From: Papaver somniferum
Lineage: Eukaryota; Streptophyta; Magnoliopsida; Ranunculales; Papaveraceae
Assembly: GCF_003573695.1 (NCBI RefSeq)
Contig: NC_039361.1
Span: forward strand, 40,221,393-40,285,392
Direction of reading: 5' to 3'
DNA: 64,000 bases
The notes beneath the pieces are model-generated. The model saw nothing but the letters and a program-made list of their open reading frames with translations. It did not search any database and had not been told where the DNA came from. The translations under genes were made by a program, and so were the position numbers. Positions 1 through 12,244 of the stretch are shown piece after piece. Position 1 is the first letter of the stretch; each line of letters starts with the position of its first letter.

Positions 1-1841
1 AATAAACAAATCTGTATCATACAAAAAAGTCTACGATAATAGATAAATCCGTCTCCCACAGATAAACCTAAGAGTTTGTTCCGTCTTTTCATAGAAATCA
101 AGGTGAACAGGAACTAAATGATAACCCAGACTTATATTCCCGAAGAACAGCCTAGAATTATCAATCACCTCGCAATAATCTTAATCGTATGGTAGCAAAA
201 CAAGATATTTTGGAATCACAAACGATGAGACGAAGTTGTTTGTGATTTCTTTTTATCTTACCCAATCGGAGATATAATCTCAAGTCAACTATTAAATTGA
301 ACTCGTACGATAGAAAATGGCAATATCAGATCACTCAACAACAAGAGAAGTAGTTTCGTCTGGATGCACAATCCTAGTGAAGTCTTTAAGTCGTTAACCT
401 ACAGGGTCTCGAGAAGAAACCTAAGGTTAAAGGAGAATCGACTCTAGCAAAACCAACTAGTATCACACAGGAGGTGTTGGATTAGTTTTTCCAGTTGCTA
501 GAGTTCTCCCTTATATAGTTTTCAAATCAGGGTTTGCAATCTATATTAGCTTAGTTACAAAGCATTCAATATTCGTCGTTAGATGAAAACCTGATTAGAT
601 ACAAGCTAATATCTTTCAACCGTTAGATCGAAACTTAGCTTGTCACACACAAATGAAATGTATTTCATTTAGGTTTGAGTAACCGTACCTAAACGTGTAC
701 ATTTAGTTGGTTCACAAATAGTTAACCAATGGTTAGCCATATGAGCACTTCCATATTAACCGTATTCATCTTTCTCATAACTAGTTTAAATGACTCATAA
801 GAACTAGTTGAAGAGTTGTTCAATTGCTTAGGTCTTTAGTCATAGACACAATTGAAACAAAATTGGTTTGATTCATTTGAATCAATTCATGAACAATATA
901 GCCACAGTTTGCAAAGATTGCATTCCTTATAATTTATTGTTTTAAGTTCATGAACTACCGATTTGAGAAATAACCAGCTTGAGTACGCATACGGGTATGC
1001 GTACCTTAGCTACCGGATTTGAGTTGTCTTTTGGTTTCCAAACTCAGCAGAATTTTTCGGGTAGAAAAGTTCCGCTAGTAAGCGTATGGGTACGCGTACC
1101 TAAGGTGACTGGTTTATGAGTTTGTAAACTCCAAACTCAGCAGAATTTTCCAGGAGGAAAAGTTCCGCCAGTACGCGTACGGGTACACGTATCCAACCTG
1201 TCTCCTTCACCAATACCGTATGCACACATATGCACACACTTGGTTTCCGGTACATGGACTTATACACTAATGTGCGAACACACTATATATGCTTGTATCC
1301 ATAGATGGTAATCTCAACTCTACATTTCAATCATTGAAACATTCTTCTATAATGTTATAATAGTCGTTATTCACAACTATCGTCATCAAAGCCATTTTCA
1401 AGATTGAAACGTTGTCATGACTTTCGTCACGGATAAAGATGAAAAATGGTTAAAGCGAAATCTTATCAACACATATTTAGAGAAAAAGATATGCGAGTAA
1501 ACTCGGCTCGAAATAGCAAATGTGTATGTATGAAAACTATCATATTTATACGACTTTTGTCTCAAGAGTAGGAGATAGAGTAGATATACTTTTGAGTGAT
1601 AGATAAGTTCAAGTCTCCACATACCTTTTAGTCGGATGAAGTTCCACTGGTTCCTTGAGTAGTTCTTCGTCTTCGTAAGATGATCGCCATGGAGTCTGGA
1701 GCTCAACTACACTTAACTATCCTAGTCCGAGACTTAGCTTTAAGTAGACTAGAAATCAAGGCACATAGTTTTGACAACTAAATTTGACAAACAAGCTTGA
1801 GATAGCAAAGCTTGCGAGTTCGACCGAGCAATGCTCTAACA
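1..1841 (-). mobile_element. LTR of a long-LTR Ty1-copia family (minus, cut by window edge)
   Basis: Read on the minus strand, this segment begins at 1841 with TGTTAGAGCATTGCTCGG. It continues collinear with the plus-strand LTR at 61053-63519; for example, the CTGTTCACCTTGATT stretch near 62790 recurs in reverse near 100. The left end of the LTR lies outside the window, so solo LTR and full element cannot be told apart. It interrupts the short copia LTR that begins at 1842. The open frame at 1398-1706 is only an accidental reading of the LTR. Confidence 0.85.
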
Positions 1842-1926
1842 GAAATAGATCTTATTCGTAAAGTCATTAGATATCAATATAGTATTACATAGGAATACGC
1901 CTCTATTTATAGGATAGGGTGTTAAC

Positions 1927-2448
1927 TAGGGATGTCAATGGGTACCCATTACCCGGAACCGAACCCGCTATATTCGGGTCCGGTTTCGGGTCCTAAAGTT
2001 GGACCCATTAACAACTTAAGATCCGACAGGTAATTACCCGATTGGACCCGAATCTTAACGGGTCCAAACGGGTAATACCCGTCGGGTACCCGGTTATTCA
2101 TCTTTTTAGCAAAATTATAAGCATTTTGCTAGTTTTGGCTTTGATTTTTTTTTCATTTTCATTTTTTCTTACATTTAATCTTTATTTAGTACATTAATTA
2201 AGAAATAATAATAAACTTTTAAAAAAAAAAAATAGATTCAAGCTAAAAAGAGAAGGAAATTAAGTTTTTAAGATTTTTTCATAGTTTTCTTAATACCCAA
2301 CGGGTACCCGGAACCGATGTGTACTCGGGTCTTTAAACGGGTCCGGTTGTGGGTCCACAAATTTAGGAACCGGAACCGGATCCGTATTTTATAATTAGGG
2401 TCCGGGTCTAATGGTACCCGGGAGGACCCAGACCTATTGACAACCCTA
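1927..2448. mobile_element. hAT-type MITE, 522 bp, with perfect 8-bp target duplication
   Basis: The terminal inverted repeats are imperfect: TAGGGATGTCAATGGGT at the left, and TAGGGTTGTCAATAGGT read from the right. The 8-bp duplication GTGTTAAC lies at 1919-1926 and 2449-2456. The intact LTR sequence near 12190 shows the empty site, which confirms insertion into the copia LTR. The interior is rich in GGGTACCCG and GGACCC words and has no coding capacity. Confidence 0.88.
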
Positions 2449-2506
2449 GTGTTAACCCTGGTTACATATAGATGGGACGCACACATGGGTCAAAATCCCT
2501 ACAACA

Positions 2507-3379
2507 ATCACCCTTGTGCGGTCTAATAGTAGTACTTCATATGTAGTGCTTCACATATAATGCTGCCGAATGTAACGCTTCAAATATAGTTCTTCAGACC
2601 TAGTTTCTCTCCTTGATGATCACAGTATCTAAGTCAAGTGCCTCATTAAAATCTCGCTAGGAAAGGGACAAAATCTAAACTAAGAAAAACGATTACAATA
2701 TTAAGAAAACTTTGAACAGCGTTGGAATCGCAGATGTTTCCTTGTTAAAACCGTGACAAGGGAAAACCTAGAGGGATAAAACCTTGACGAATGGAAAAGA
2801 ATACAACACGATAAGTCTAGAAGTATGTCTTTGCCGAATACGTATACATAACATCCTTTCTATGTTTTATAGGTAATTGATGAAAACCTAGTATTGATAC
2901 GCAATAGTAGTATCAATACTACTAGTTGACTTGTGCCGAAAACTGTTGCGATGCAATCCCTTTGCTGTGTTGATTATGGCAGTGCTTTTCACTTGACAAA
3001 CTATCGGGTTTTATTTCCTTTATTCAGATATTGTTCATCAATTATATCAATGTGATTTTCATGTCTTCATCATTTATCATGTAATTGGTGTAGTTATGGT
3101 TGCCTCACTAAAAACCTTGCCGAGTAATAAAAACCTTGTGGGAAAAACTAATCTCGATCAAAGGGAAAAAGAGTACAACACAGCTTCACATTTCATAGTC
3201 AAATATGTTGACATCATATCCTTGGATCCTCCCATGATGTCGGCATCTCCCCCTGATTCCATTCGGAGGAGTTTCCAGATAGTTTATTTAGTCATGTACT
3301 TTCCGAAAGTGGATAAAGGTAATGACTTAGTAAGTCATGTCTCCCCCTGATTACTTTCTCGGGAGAAAAGTTTATTTTA
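2507..3379 (-). mobile_element. 3' interior remnant of the copia element
   Basis: This lies between the copia 3' LTR and the solo LTR. Next to the LTR, on the minus strand, is a purine-rich run (CAAGGGTGAT) that would serve as polypurine tract. The plus strand shows repeated CCTCACTAAAAACCTTG-like and GAAAAAGAGTACAACAC phrases and two CTCCCCCTGA motifs. The small open frame at 3096-3350 falls within this repeat and is not a gene. Confidence 0.5.
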
Positions 3380-4179
3380 CCTTCTGTAGATGGGGAAAAA
3401 CGATTTGCTGGTTTTTTAGGAAAGTGAAGAGACGATCGTTCGGACGAGACTCCTCAACCGAGCAAACTGCTTAACCTCACACAGATGCACTGCACGAGAG
3501 TGCTTTGAGTTCGAGAGATCAATCTGTAGGACTCCGGCCTTAACCAAGTTAATGGTCGTTCCAGAGTCAATTCGGTCACAAAGAGGGAGATGGGTTGATC
3601 TGTAGGATGGAAGTTGAGAATTTTGGGATCAATGATGATCAAGGATTATGGATCTGTTGAAGGTTTATGCAAGTATGTGAACTGTGTAAATAAGTTTTGA
3701 TCGAGAGAATTGTTTGTATACGAATGTTGTTCTCAGTCATCGATTCAGAACGTATTTATATTGTCAAAATATTAAACACATTGATCCCAGTAAGTGTGAC
3801 GGTTTCTTCAGTGAAAGCGTGGGAAAGTGGGAGATCGTGGTAAAATCAGTTCCATGTCGTGTGGAGACTTGGTCGATCGTCCATCCACTACTTTGCTAAC
3901 TCCCTCAACCGTTTGCACGACTTACTCACATTTCTCATCGTGGATGAACCCACGTGTTGTAGACCGTCATACCAAAAACTTAATTGTTATCCCCCATGTG
4001 ACGTGATTGATGTCTCACGAACGTGGAGTATGCAAATCAAACGTGTATTTGATTAGTCAGTCGTTGAATTGATTAGAAAGTAAGTCTAAGTTTTGTTGAA
4101 TTGAGCATGATTAACGAATGCTCAGTGATTCATGGATTGAACATGTTATAGTTCTTGAATGATATTGATATTGCTCGTC

Positions 4180-4345
4180 TTAGCAAATATTATAAATTCG
4201 ACCAATTACTTAATATTGAATATTGAAAGTAGGATCAATATTCGAATAACTGAGCAAGTATTGCTCAATTCGACAAATTACTGAATACTGACAGTAGGAT
4301 CAATATTCGAGCAACTGAGCAAGTATTGCTCAATTCGATGAATTA
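4180..4345. repeat. Local tandem duplication in the solo LTR
   Basis: A unit of roughly 75-80 bp containing AGTAGGATCAATATTCGA and GAGCAAGTATTGCTCAATTCGA occurs twice in succession. The second copy differs by a few substitutions and small indels. Confidence 0.7.
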
Positions 4346-5290
4346 TTGGTAATGTGACCCAATAAAATATTAACTAAAATATTGGTGCCTACCAAATATT
4401 ATATAATTAATCTAGATGTTGATTTCCGAGTCAACATAAATTTATTAGTGTTTGAAATTGCTCAAAGTCGTGTTTGCCGAGCATTTGTTCGAAACCCTAA
4501 TTTTTGATCAATTGTTCGTCAATTGATAAATTACTGAAAATAGGTCACTGAGTGAAAGAGGGACCGACCACATAGGATGATGGATGGCCATGTGGTTCCC
4601 AAGTGCTCGAATGAGCGCGCACCAGAGTCCTTTGTTAACTGGTTGGTGGAATGATGATTAAATGCAGGTTTAATCATTTATTGAAATAGTGCTCAATTGA
4701 GCACTAGGTAATAAAACCTAATTATGGAGAAGTGAGGGACCGACCAAGAGGGCATGAGACTAGCCCTTAGTGGTCGTGGGACCAACTGATGGTCGTTTAA
4801 GCAAATTTCAAGTCGGTTGGAAAGAGTTTGGACCCAATATGAGCAATTTAGCAAATTAGGTCAAAATCATAAAGATGTGTGGGACCGGCATCTTCCAAGC
4901 CCTAGATCCGTCCTTGGTCGGTCAAGGAAGCATGCACGTGTCATCATAATGTCCGTGTCTCAGTCCTGAGAGTTTTGGTATTTTTTGGTGTGCGTTTGAG
5001 CAATATCTTGGATTTTCAGAAGAGTTTGATCTTTGACTGAAATTCTCGATTTTGCTTGAATGAGCAAGTAGAACCTTGCTCGTTTGATCAAAATCTTGAG
5101 AATATTAAAATAATAATATTTTATTATTTTCGTGAATAACCTAGTCGGTCACGTGACCATTTGACTTTTTGGCTTTTTCATGGTTTGAGCAATATTTGAG
5201 AAAATATGAAGAAACCATGATTTTCGCTCAAACGGAGGAGTTTCATGAGATGAGGGAAATAATAATTATGAAAACAAGGGATTGTAAGGT

Positions 5291-5344
5291 GTGGGACCGG
5301 CCATGGCTTGGGCATGGACGGCCGGCTAGGTAGCCCGGTCCCAC
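5291..5344. repeat. GC-rich inverted repeat (hairpin)
   Basis: GTGGGACCGG at 5291-5300 is the reverse complement of CCGGTCCCAC at 5335-5344. GGCCATGG and GGCCGGC words lie in the loop. The surrounding LTR is AT-rich, so this GC-rich stem stands out. Confidence 0.75.
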
Positions 5345-5482
5345 GACACTTTCCCTATTTTTATTATTTTTCATGAAACCGTGAAAATATGGAGAAACCG
5401 TGAGTTTTGCTCAAACAAGGAAAGTTGCTCGAATGAAGGAGTCTTTATGAGTTCATGAAAATAACAAAATAAGAAAAATAAA

Positions 5483-5557
5483 AGAAGAGGCATGGGGGAC
5501 CGGCCCCGGCAGCATGACCGGCCGGCTGGTGGGCCCGGTCCCTAGGCGCCTCTTTTA
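5483..5557. repeat. Second GC-rich inverted repeat in the solo LTR
   Basis: AAGAGGC followed by GGGACCGG on the left pairs with CCGGTCCC followed by GCGCCTCTTTT on the right. CCGGCCGGC lies in the loop. The stem-loop has the same core words as the one at 5291-5344. Confidence 0.65.
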
Positions 5558-5732
5558 AATTTTTTATTATTATTTTCTCTCTCTTATTTTGTGTAGGATT
5601 CCTCGTTTTTCCATATTTTCGAATGCTCGTTCGTGCATTTGGGTGCTCGTTCGTGCATCATCGTTGAGTACACTTGCACCATTTTCTTGGGGCTTACTCC
5701 GCGATAGTCCAGATGCCCGATTGTTGAGTAAT

Positions 5733-5935
5733 TATTACTAATTCATGAAATTAAGCGGAGAATGATTCATGAAACGGAGCAATAACAATGAATTGAGTAT
5801 CTATTACTAATCCATGAATCCAGCCGGGGAATTCAGGGAACTGAGTAATGAGATAAAATGGTTATTTATTACTAATCCATGGAATCAGCCGGGGATAGCC
5901 ATGGAACGGAGTAATGAGATAAAATAGATTATTTT
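5733..5935. repeat. Tandem repeat, about 67-bp unit, three copies
   Basis: TATTACTAATCCATGAA-like starts fall at 5733, 5802 and 5867. Each is followed by an AGCCGGGGA-like block and a GAGTAATGAGATAAAAT block (weaker in the first copy). Confidence 0.7.
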
Positions 5936-6030
5936 CTAGGAATTCAGTCGGTGAATGTCGCGGTAGAATTAATCCAATGTAGAATCGAGATATGAGATAG
6001 TTGAAGCATCATATTCGTTCTGAAAAGTGC

Positions 6031-6366
6031 ATAGTCAGGAAACAATGTGCAGCGTTGGTGTCCTGAAGGCGTTTTGACCTCCAGCAAATAATTATGTCTA
6101 GAGATCCGCCTGAATCTATACACGGTCTCTCTACATAGTCAGGGAACAGTAAGTATCGCCGACGTCCTGAAGGCGTAATCCCCCCGACAAATAATTATGT
6201 CCAGAGAACCGCCCAATCGTTCTTCTATGTAGAGGGGACGGGGTCTCTCTATGTAGTCAGGGAACAACGAGTATCGCCGACGTCCTGAAGGCGTTGAGCC
6301 CTCTGACAAACAATTATGTCCAGAGGACCGACCAATCATGTTATTCTACATAGAGGGAACGATGAA
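6031..6366. repeat. Tandem repeat, 104-118-bp unit, three copies
   Basis: Copies begin with TAGTCAGGGAACA-like sequence near 6031, 6135 and 6253. Each contains a GTCCTGAAGGCGT block and an AATTATGTCCAGAG-like block. Copies 2 and 3 are more alike than copy 1. The open frame at 6139-6339 on the minus strand simply reads through the repeat. Confidence 0.85.
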
Positions 6367-6581
6367 ATGCGTAGCATCAAAAGCTCAGCTAGTGGGAGGC
6401 CTTTCGAGAAACATATTCATCATGGCTCTGAGAGGAATGCTCACTCAGTTAGAGATCGTGAAACGGTTCATGGATCGTAAATCATGAATCGTCACATGCG
6501 TTCCTGAAACCGGGTCAGAAACATGCAGCATCATGATTTTGTAATTTTGATCTTTGTCGAAAATCCACCATCAACACCTTC

Positions 6582-9500
6582 ATAATCAATAATTTTTAGA
6601 TTGCATTTCCTTTCGCAGTCCTCTTTATGTCTTTGCATGGATACAACAAACTCATGTCAATAGTTCCTTTTAAGTATATGGTTACATTCATCAAACCATT
6701 TGGCGCTAAGCTATATCTAGATAACAAGTTCACTGAGGATGAAATCTTTGGTCGAGTACATTATGCTAAGTACAATAATGCGTCTATTGCACTTAGATAG
6801 GGGAATTTCATCTCCCAACACATCTTCGAAATCTTCCTTTAAACGAAATGGTCATTTACTTACATTTGAACCTCAACTAATAATGGGAGTGCCATTAGGA
6901 TGCATGTACTTGTTAAACTGCTTGATAACTTTGGACATACGCAAAATGGTGGATTAATATACCAAAAGCTCGGTGTTCGATCAAGCTTTTCCAAGAATTT
7001 CATCTCAAATTCGAATTTCAAGTATCTTGTGTAATCTCTTATTTCATTAAGAGTAGATACCATGTCCATATTATCGAGATAGATAACTACAATTCTAATT
7101 AAGGAAATTTCTTTATGAGTACGCAGCGTATAATACCTTACTTATTTATCCCTTCCCAATCAAATAGTCACCTAGGAGGGTATACCAAATCCGCTTGATT
7201 GTTTTAATCCGTAAATGAGCGTTTCAACCTAATTTCAAACGCACTCCGTGGTTTAGAGTCATTTGATTTGGGAGACAGAAAATTTTTCAGACATCTGTAA
7301 ATATATTTATCCCTTCATCCTTACAGAGATGCTATAGCAATAGGGGTGGGGCTTCTCCTTGTTCCGACGACAACAAGTAATAACCACATAAAAAATGTTG
7401 CATTTCAAGTCGTTTTGAAACTACCAAGCTAACTAAGTAGAAAAATGCTATAATGTTCATTACAACATAGTAAACAATTCTAGTGCTCGTGATATACCTC
7501 GCGCCACAAGGCGAGTCTTTATACTTTAAGACTTCATTCTTCTCATTGTGCTTGGTGACAAATAATCATGTATGTCCCATAGGCTTTACACTTGGTTGGT
7601 TAGCACTACCACACCAAATACATGTGTATTTGTTAAAGAACCAAATTTTACCTAGATCGCGTTGGCTATATAATTTGTTGACATTTAAACAGTAAGAAGC
7701 ATGGTTCGATCTCATCTTGCTCTATTTACTTGAGCAGCTGTATATAAAAATAATAATCATTAATTTTTTTGCACGATCCTTCCATTGACTCGCCTGTGTT
7801 CATAATCCTTTAGGATTTCATTGCTTTGGAATCATTAAACTTCGGAGAGTCCTCCAGTTTGATTCTTGGACATAATCAGAGACAATATAATGAGATGATT
7901 TAATTAACGATATAAATTAGGTTGTGTCTTGTTCGCCTAGTTCCTTTCTAGGTGAGCACTGATCGAAAGTGATGGTCTATATATATTCCTTTATTGAGCC
8001 ACGGCTTCAGCTATACTTCCACCAAATGTAGTTAAAACACCTTAGTATATGGTGTACCCCAAACTGAGGATTTATAACCTTGCAGGCATATTTGCAGCTG
8101 GTATATGTGATCTTGTCACTTTAGCGATATCAGTGTACATTTTGAAAATCGATTATTCTTTTTATTTCACATTTACAATTGTGGAGTACAAGAATTAATA
8201 TGAGACAGTATGAGAACACACCACAACAATTCATGTCGTTCCCTTAGAAAATTATTTTCGTATTAAACATGGGGTGTACGATGTTCTACACTAATCCTAT
8301 TAAACATGCAATATGCATCAAATCCTTTGACGTAAATATCTAGCATTGACAAGGTTGGTGAGCCCTTAAATTGTATACTGTGCTATGATATTTTCAATAA
8401 CGCATAATTTCGCGTGAACAATAATTAATTCAACACTTCGAATCATTCACTGGAGTCATAAGTTACTTGAATGGTCCGCATTCTGCATGGATATTTTCAC
8501 AAATATCACCTTGTTTTTTTTTTTTTGAAAGAATGGGTTGTTTATCGTTTGCATCATAGGATGGTCTCAATCATGTTCACTAAAGAAAGGTTTTGTAAAA
8601 TGACTGACATGCTCTATTACTTTATAAGCATAATGAGAGGGGAGGTGGTGTTTCTAGTACCTTAGAAAGCGTTGAGTGTGATAGATGTCATCACTTTGCA
8701 TCCTTTCAATCTTTGTAATTCTCATTTTCTTGTTCACTCAAATAAAATGATGTCCATTTGAGTTATTTGAAAACAAAACATCATATCACAACCAAACATT
8801 GTCGGTGACGATGTGGATTCAATTATCCAAGTATTAGTGATTACAGTTCAATAGACTAATTGGCTCATTATTTTCTCTAAAATGTGATATGTTTCACATT
8901 CATTGGAGGAAATTTGTAGATGAATTCTCATTCTCACAGTTAGTTTTCATACAATAACTGTTTGTGCAGACTTCATAGAAACTTAACAAGGTGTGATTAG
9001 CTCTTAGTTCTTTTAGAGATCATGTAACTTTTAATCTTTATACAAATTAGGAAACAAAGATTGAGCATTTCTTCGCTTGGATATTACCTGTAATGATCCA
9101 ACCATCGCATGTTATTATGTAAGGAAACAATTCAACAATCAGTTTAGTATATTTCCTTAAGAGTATCGTGTAGTAAGTGTTGTGGCCTTATTGCGTACCA
9201 AAAGAAAATCTATCTCAATTACTTTGGAGTGTTTCCGTTCATGAAGATGATATAATTTTCATCATAATTTACGAATTATCCTTATAACCCAAGTACTTTT
9301 GAGTATATCTCAAGTGCGTTAGAGTATTTCAATCTCATGAAAATGATATACTTTTCATTCCATAAGCACAAACAATGAATTTAGTTCTTATTAATTGGGA
9401 AAATTTCTTATTTCCACTGAAGTTGACAAGCAGGGGTATGACCTTATTTTAACATATGATGAGTTTGTTGTCCTTTAAACTCTCTATATATCTTGTAGTT

Positions 9501-9720
9501 GGTTGCTACTGTATGATACATGCATTCCATTGTTTGTACCATTGTTAGTAAAATGTTTATACCAAGTTTCCAACCCTTATTTAAATGAGTCAGAATTACA
9601 TCTTTGTCTCATGCTCAGTAGATACATATACTTTGTATCGTTATTACTTGAGCCAGAATTACATCTCTGGTCATATTTTAGCAAACCTTGCTTCCACTGA
9701 AGTTGACAATTAATTTTAGC
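6582..9720 (-). pseudogene. Decayed copia pol/gag interior with recognisable reverse transcriptase
   Basis: Read on the minus strand, 7069-6860 gives a Ty1-copia reverse transcriptase stretch. It includes a decayed YVDDM site (read as YLDNMDM) followed by an EIRDYTRYLKFEFEMKFL-like segment. Just upstream (about 7270-7140) a broken version of the KQSG...DYLIGKG segment can be read in another frame. Stops and frame changes are frequent. The 7300-9700 stretch should hold integrase and gag, but I could not read a clear domain there. Plus-strand short frames in this stretch are shadows. Confidence 0.6.
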
Positions 9721-9834
9721 AAACCTTGCATCAAGCCTTTAAACCCCTAGGCGATCCTAGTAGACGAGTTATAGTCTCGTGAGGGTTTACATAGAGATCT
9801 ACCCACAAAACCTACACAAAAACTTCTAAAACCA

Positions 9835-9987
9835 TCAATCTTCGTCGGAGGAATCCGAGTCCGATTCACCCACCATCATCATCTCCGGGGCATACTCTGG
9901 AAGTTTGGAAACCATGAAGTGATAGCTTGCATCGAATGTGAATGCTTCCCCCTTTTCCTCCAAGTAGCGCGCTTTCACGACTTCGTG
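9835..9987 (-). pseudogene. Exon-like coding fragment with acidic Ser/Asp-rich tail
   Basis: A 51-codon frame runs on the minus strand from a good acceptor (TTTTTGTAG at about 9988-9996) to a TGA at 9835. It reads HEVVKARYLEEKGE, then FTFDASYHF, and ends in an acidic ESDSDSSDED tail. An upstream splice donor (GTAAGT) lies near 10080. The look suggests the 3' exon of a captured or transposon-associated gene. I do not recognise the family with confidence. It lies between the copia remnant and a hAT MITE. Confidence 0.4.
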
Positions 9988-10144
9988 CTACAAAAACACA
10001 ACACAAACTTACTTAGTTAGTGGTGTTTAATTGGGAGATAAAACAACATGGATTACGTAAAATAAACCACAAAAATACTTACAAATTGTTAAATGGAGAA
10101 TCTAAAGTGGCTAACGTTCAAACTCCATGGCGATCCCTCTCAGC

Positions 10145-10707
10145 TAGGGCTGTCAATGGATACCCGAATATCCGCTATCCGTTCGAGTTCGTTTGAATCG
10201 TTAGGATATTATCCGAAGTTTCGGATATCGGTATCGGTGTCGGATAATCATATCGGATAATCACCTATTAATGTAACGGATTCGGTTGTGTTAGTATCCG
10301 ACGGATAATTATCTGTATCCGACAGCGAGGGTATATATGTAATATACATATACCCGTAACCCTATTGACTATTAGGGTAAACTAAAAGAAATTCTAGAAA
10401 CTAAGAGTCTAAGACTGAGACTCTAACTCAGAGACAGAGAGTAGAGCGACTGGTTTCCATTCTGAGTCTCAAAGAAGATTTGATTTTTTCCCGATTCATT
10501 TCAACATTTTACCTGTTTTTTAATTTATTATCGGGAACGGATAATTAAAGGATATTATCGAATATACGTTACTCTTAACGGAATGGATAGCGAATAAAAA
10601 TTTCAATATCCGTCGGATTTTACCGGATAACGGATATCCGATAAAATTAACGGTAACGGATACGGTATAGCAATTATCCGTTTCGATAGCTACCGTTGAC
10701 AGCCCTA
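10145..10707. mobile_element. hAT-type MITE, 563 bp
   Basis: The terminal inverted repeats are TAGGGCTGTCAATGG at the left and TAGGGCTGTCAACGG read from the right. The 8-bp flanks CTCTCAGC and CTCTTATC match at 6 of 8 positions, consistent with an old hAT duplication. The interior carries many ATATCCG/CGGATA words in both orientations and no coding frame. Confidence 0.8.
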
Positions 10708-12094
10708 CTCTTATCTGAAATCATGTCTAGTATCACATGCCTCCCAACCACTTACATCAGGTTGAATAGCTTCATAAAGACCGTGAATCTCCTGTTAACA
10801 TACTTTAACGTCTACTGTTACTCTAGTATAATGGATGAAGTTGAAAAGATAAAAATGGAAAGATTTTTCTGACTCATGTCATCTTTTGTGAATTTATTTC
10901 CATAAATGTTTAGGTGCTAATTTGCAACATATCTTTGTTCAAGTTATTGACACTTTTATAATATAACAATTGGAATCCATCCCAACGAACATTCAAATTT
11001 TCGTGGAAAAATTTCATGAATGTTTCAAAAAAAAATTTCAGAGCAGTTCATCGCCTGAAGTCAATATGCTGCCTTGAAAACATAAAAGTTATGGCTTCAT
11101 CTTTTGAACAATACATCGTCATCGGTTGAAGGTTTTTATGATGGAACTATAGTCCTTAAAGACATAAATGACTTTTGTATTAGAGACTCTTTAATGGCGC
11201 TCAAGTACTTCTGAGTCCAAAAGGTCAAATTAAAATCGAGTTGGTTTAGTCAAAACCCGGTTAATTGTTTGGTCAAGGCACGGTCCATTGGGTTGACTAG
11301 GTCATGGTTAACAAAATTGCACATATATATGAAGTACTCAGACCCATTGATAATAAACTTGAAACTATTAGCATATAGGCCCAAATATATTGTTAACCCT
11401 AGAATTAGAAATTTCATCATCCAACTTTAGTAATCAGGAAATATATGTAAACGTATCTGATGATGACGAAAATTTTAGAGAAGATTCATCATAACATTTT
11501 TCCAAACATAATATAATTTCAAGATAATCTAACGGATGAATAAAATGATATTCATGAAGTCGTGTATGACTGTTACAATTAACGCTTTTGTGGATACAAC
11601 TGTTAATATCACATACTTTGAAGTACTTTCTATGGTTGGATCATTATGAAATTTTTACAGTGTCTCAAAAAGAATAATATGTAACACATACCAAAAATAC
11701 AACATAATCTAATGGTTGGAATTCCTAAAACTTAGATTTTTCCTGAACGTACACAGATTCATTAAAATCCAGTTTTGGAGATCGTATCATATTCCAGTTT
11801 GATTGAAATTTTAAACGAGTAAGTAATATCTGATTGGGTTGAACATTTTAAAATTTCATGAAAATATAAAAGTGAAATCTCTATGTTTGACAATCATATA
11901 TTCGTGGAACCTTAGAGAATACTATGAAAACGAGATTCTTTAGTGGAACGAGAATACCCGGTAACGCATCCATAATAAAAATTAATCTTGATAAGAACCA
12001 TGCTAATATCTTTGTGAAGGAATCCATGATTGACCTCGAGCGACAAAACTAATAGAAAAAAATTGCACAAAGTGGTAGAGTTGTGCTGATAACG
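10708..12094 (-). mobile_element. 5' interior of the copia element, no readable frame
   Basis: This runs from the MITE to the copia 5' LTR. The primer-site-like CGTTATCAGCACAA is at 12081-12094 on the minus strand. It should hold the leader and gag, but I could not follow a frame of more than about 20 codons. AT-rich with many stops. Confidence 0.4.
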
Positions 12095-12244
12095 TGTTGA
12101 AGGAGAAATACGGAGAAGAAAGAGATCTTATCCATTAGATATCAATATAGTATGACATAGGAATAAGCCTCTATTTATAGGCTAGGGTGTTAATCCTGGT
12201 TACATATAGATGGGCCGCGCACATGGGCCAAAAGCCCTACAACA

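Larger units (their letters stand above)
3385..6576. mobile_element. Solo LTR, 3,192 bp, with 5-bp target duplication CCTTC
   Basis: The segment starts TGTAGATGGGGAAAAACGA and ends CCACCATCAACA. It is flanked by identical CCTTC at 3380-3384 and 6577-6581. The TG..CA ends, the 5-bp duplication and the absence of coding frames fit a solo LTR from a long-LTR, probably Ty3-gypsy, element. It splits the copia interior. Inside are short tandem repeats (5733-5935 and 6031-6366) and GC-rich inverted repeats. Confidence 0.85.
1842..12244 (-). mobile_element. Degenerate short-LTR Ty1-copia element (Ale/Retrofit-like), heavily nested
   Basis: On the minus strand the 5' LTR is 12095-12244, beginning TGTTGTAGGG and ending TTCAACA. 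Next to it, at 12081-12094, is CGTTATCAGCACAA, a primer-site-like string I associate with this copia group. The 3' LTR is 1842-2506. It shares the ATAGGAAT, CCTCTATTTATAGG and GTTACATATAGATGGG blocks with the 5' LTR, is cut at 1842 by the long-LTR element, and is split by a hAT MITE. The interior is about 9.6 kb because of nested insertions (3385-6576 and 10145-10707 at least). The pol gene is decayed; a reverse transcriptase piece is still readable at 6860-7290. No intact reading frame remains. Confidence 0.75.

Noticed and set aside
6139..6339. Minus frame with internal peptide repeat
   Set aside because: It reads through the 104-118-bp tandem repeat of the solo LTR.
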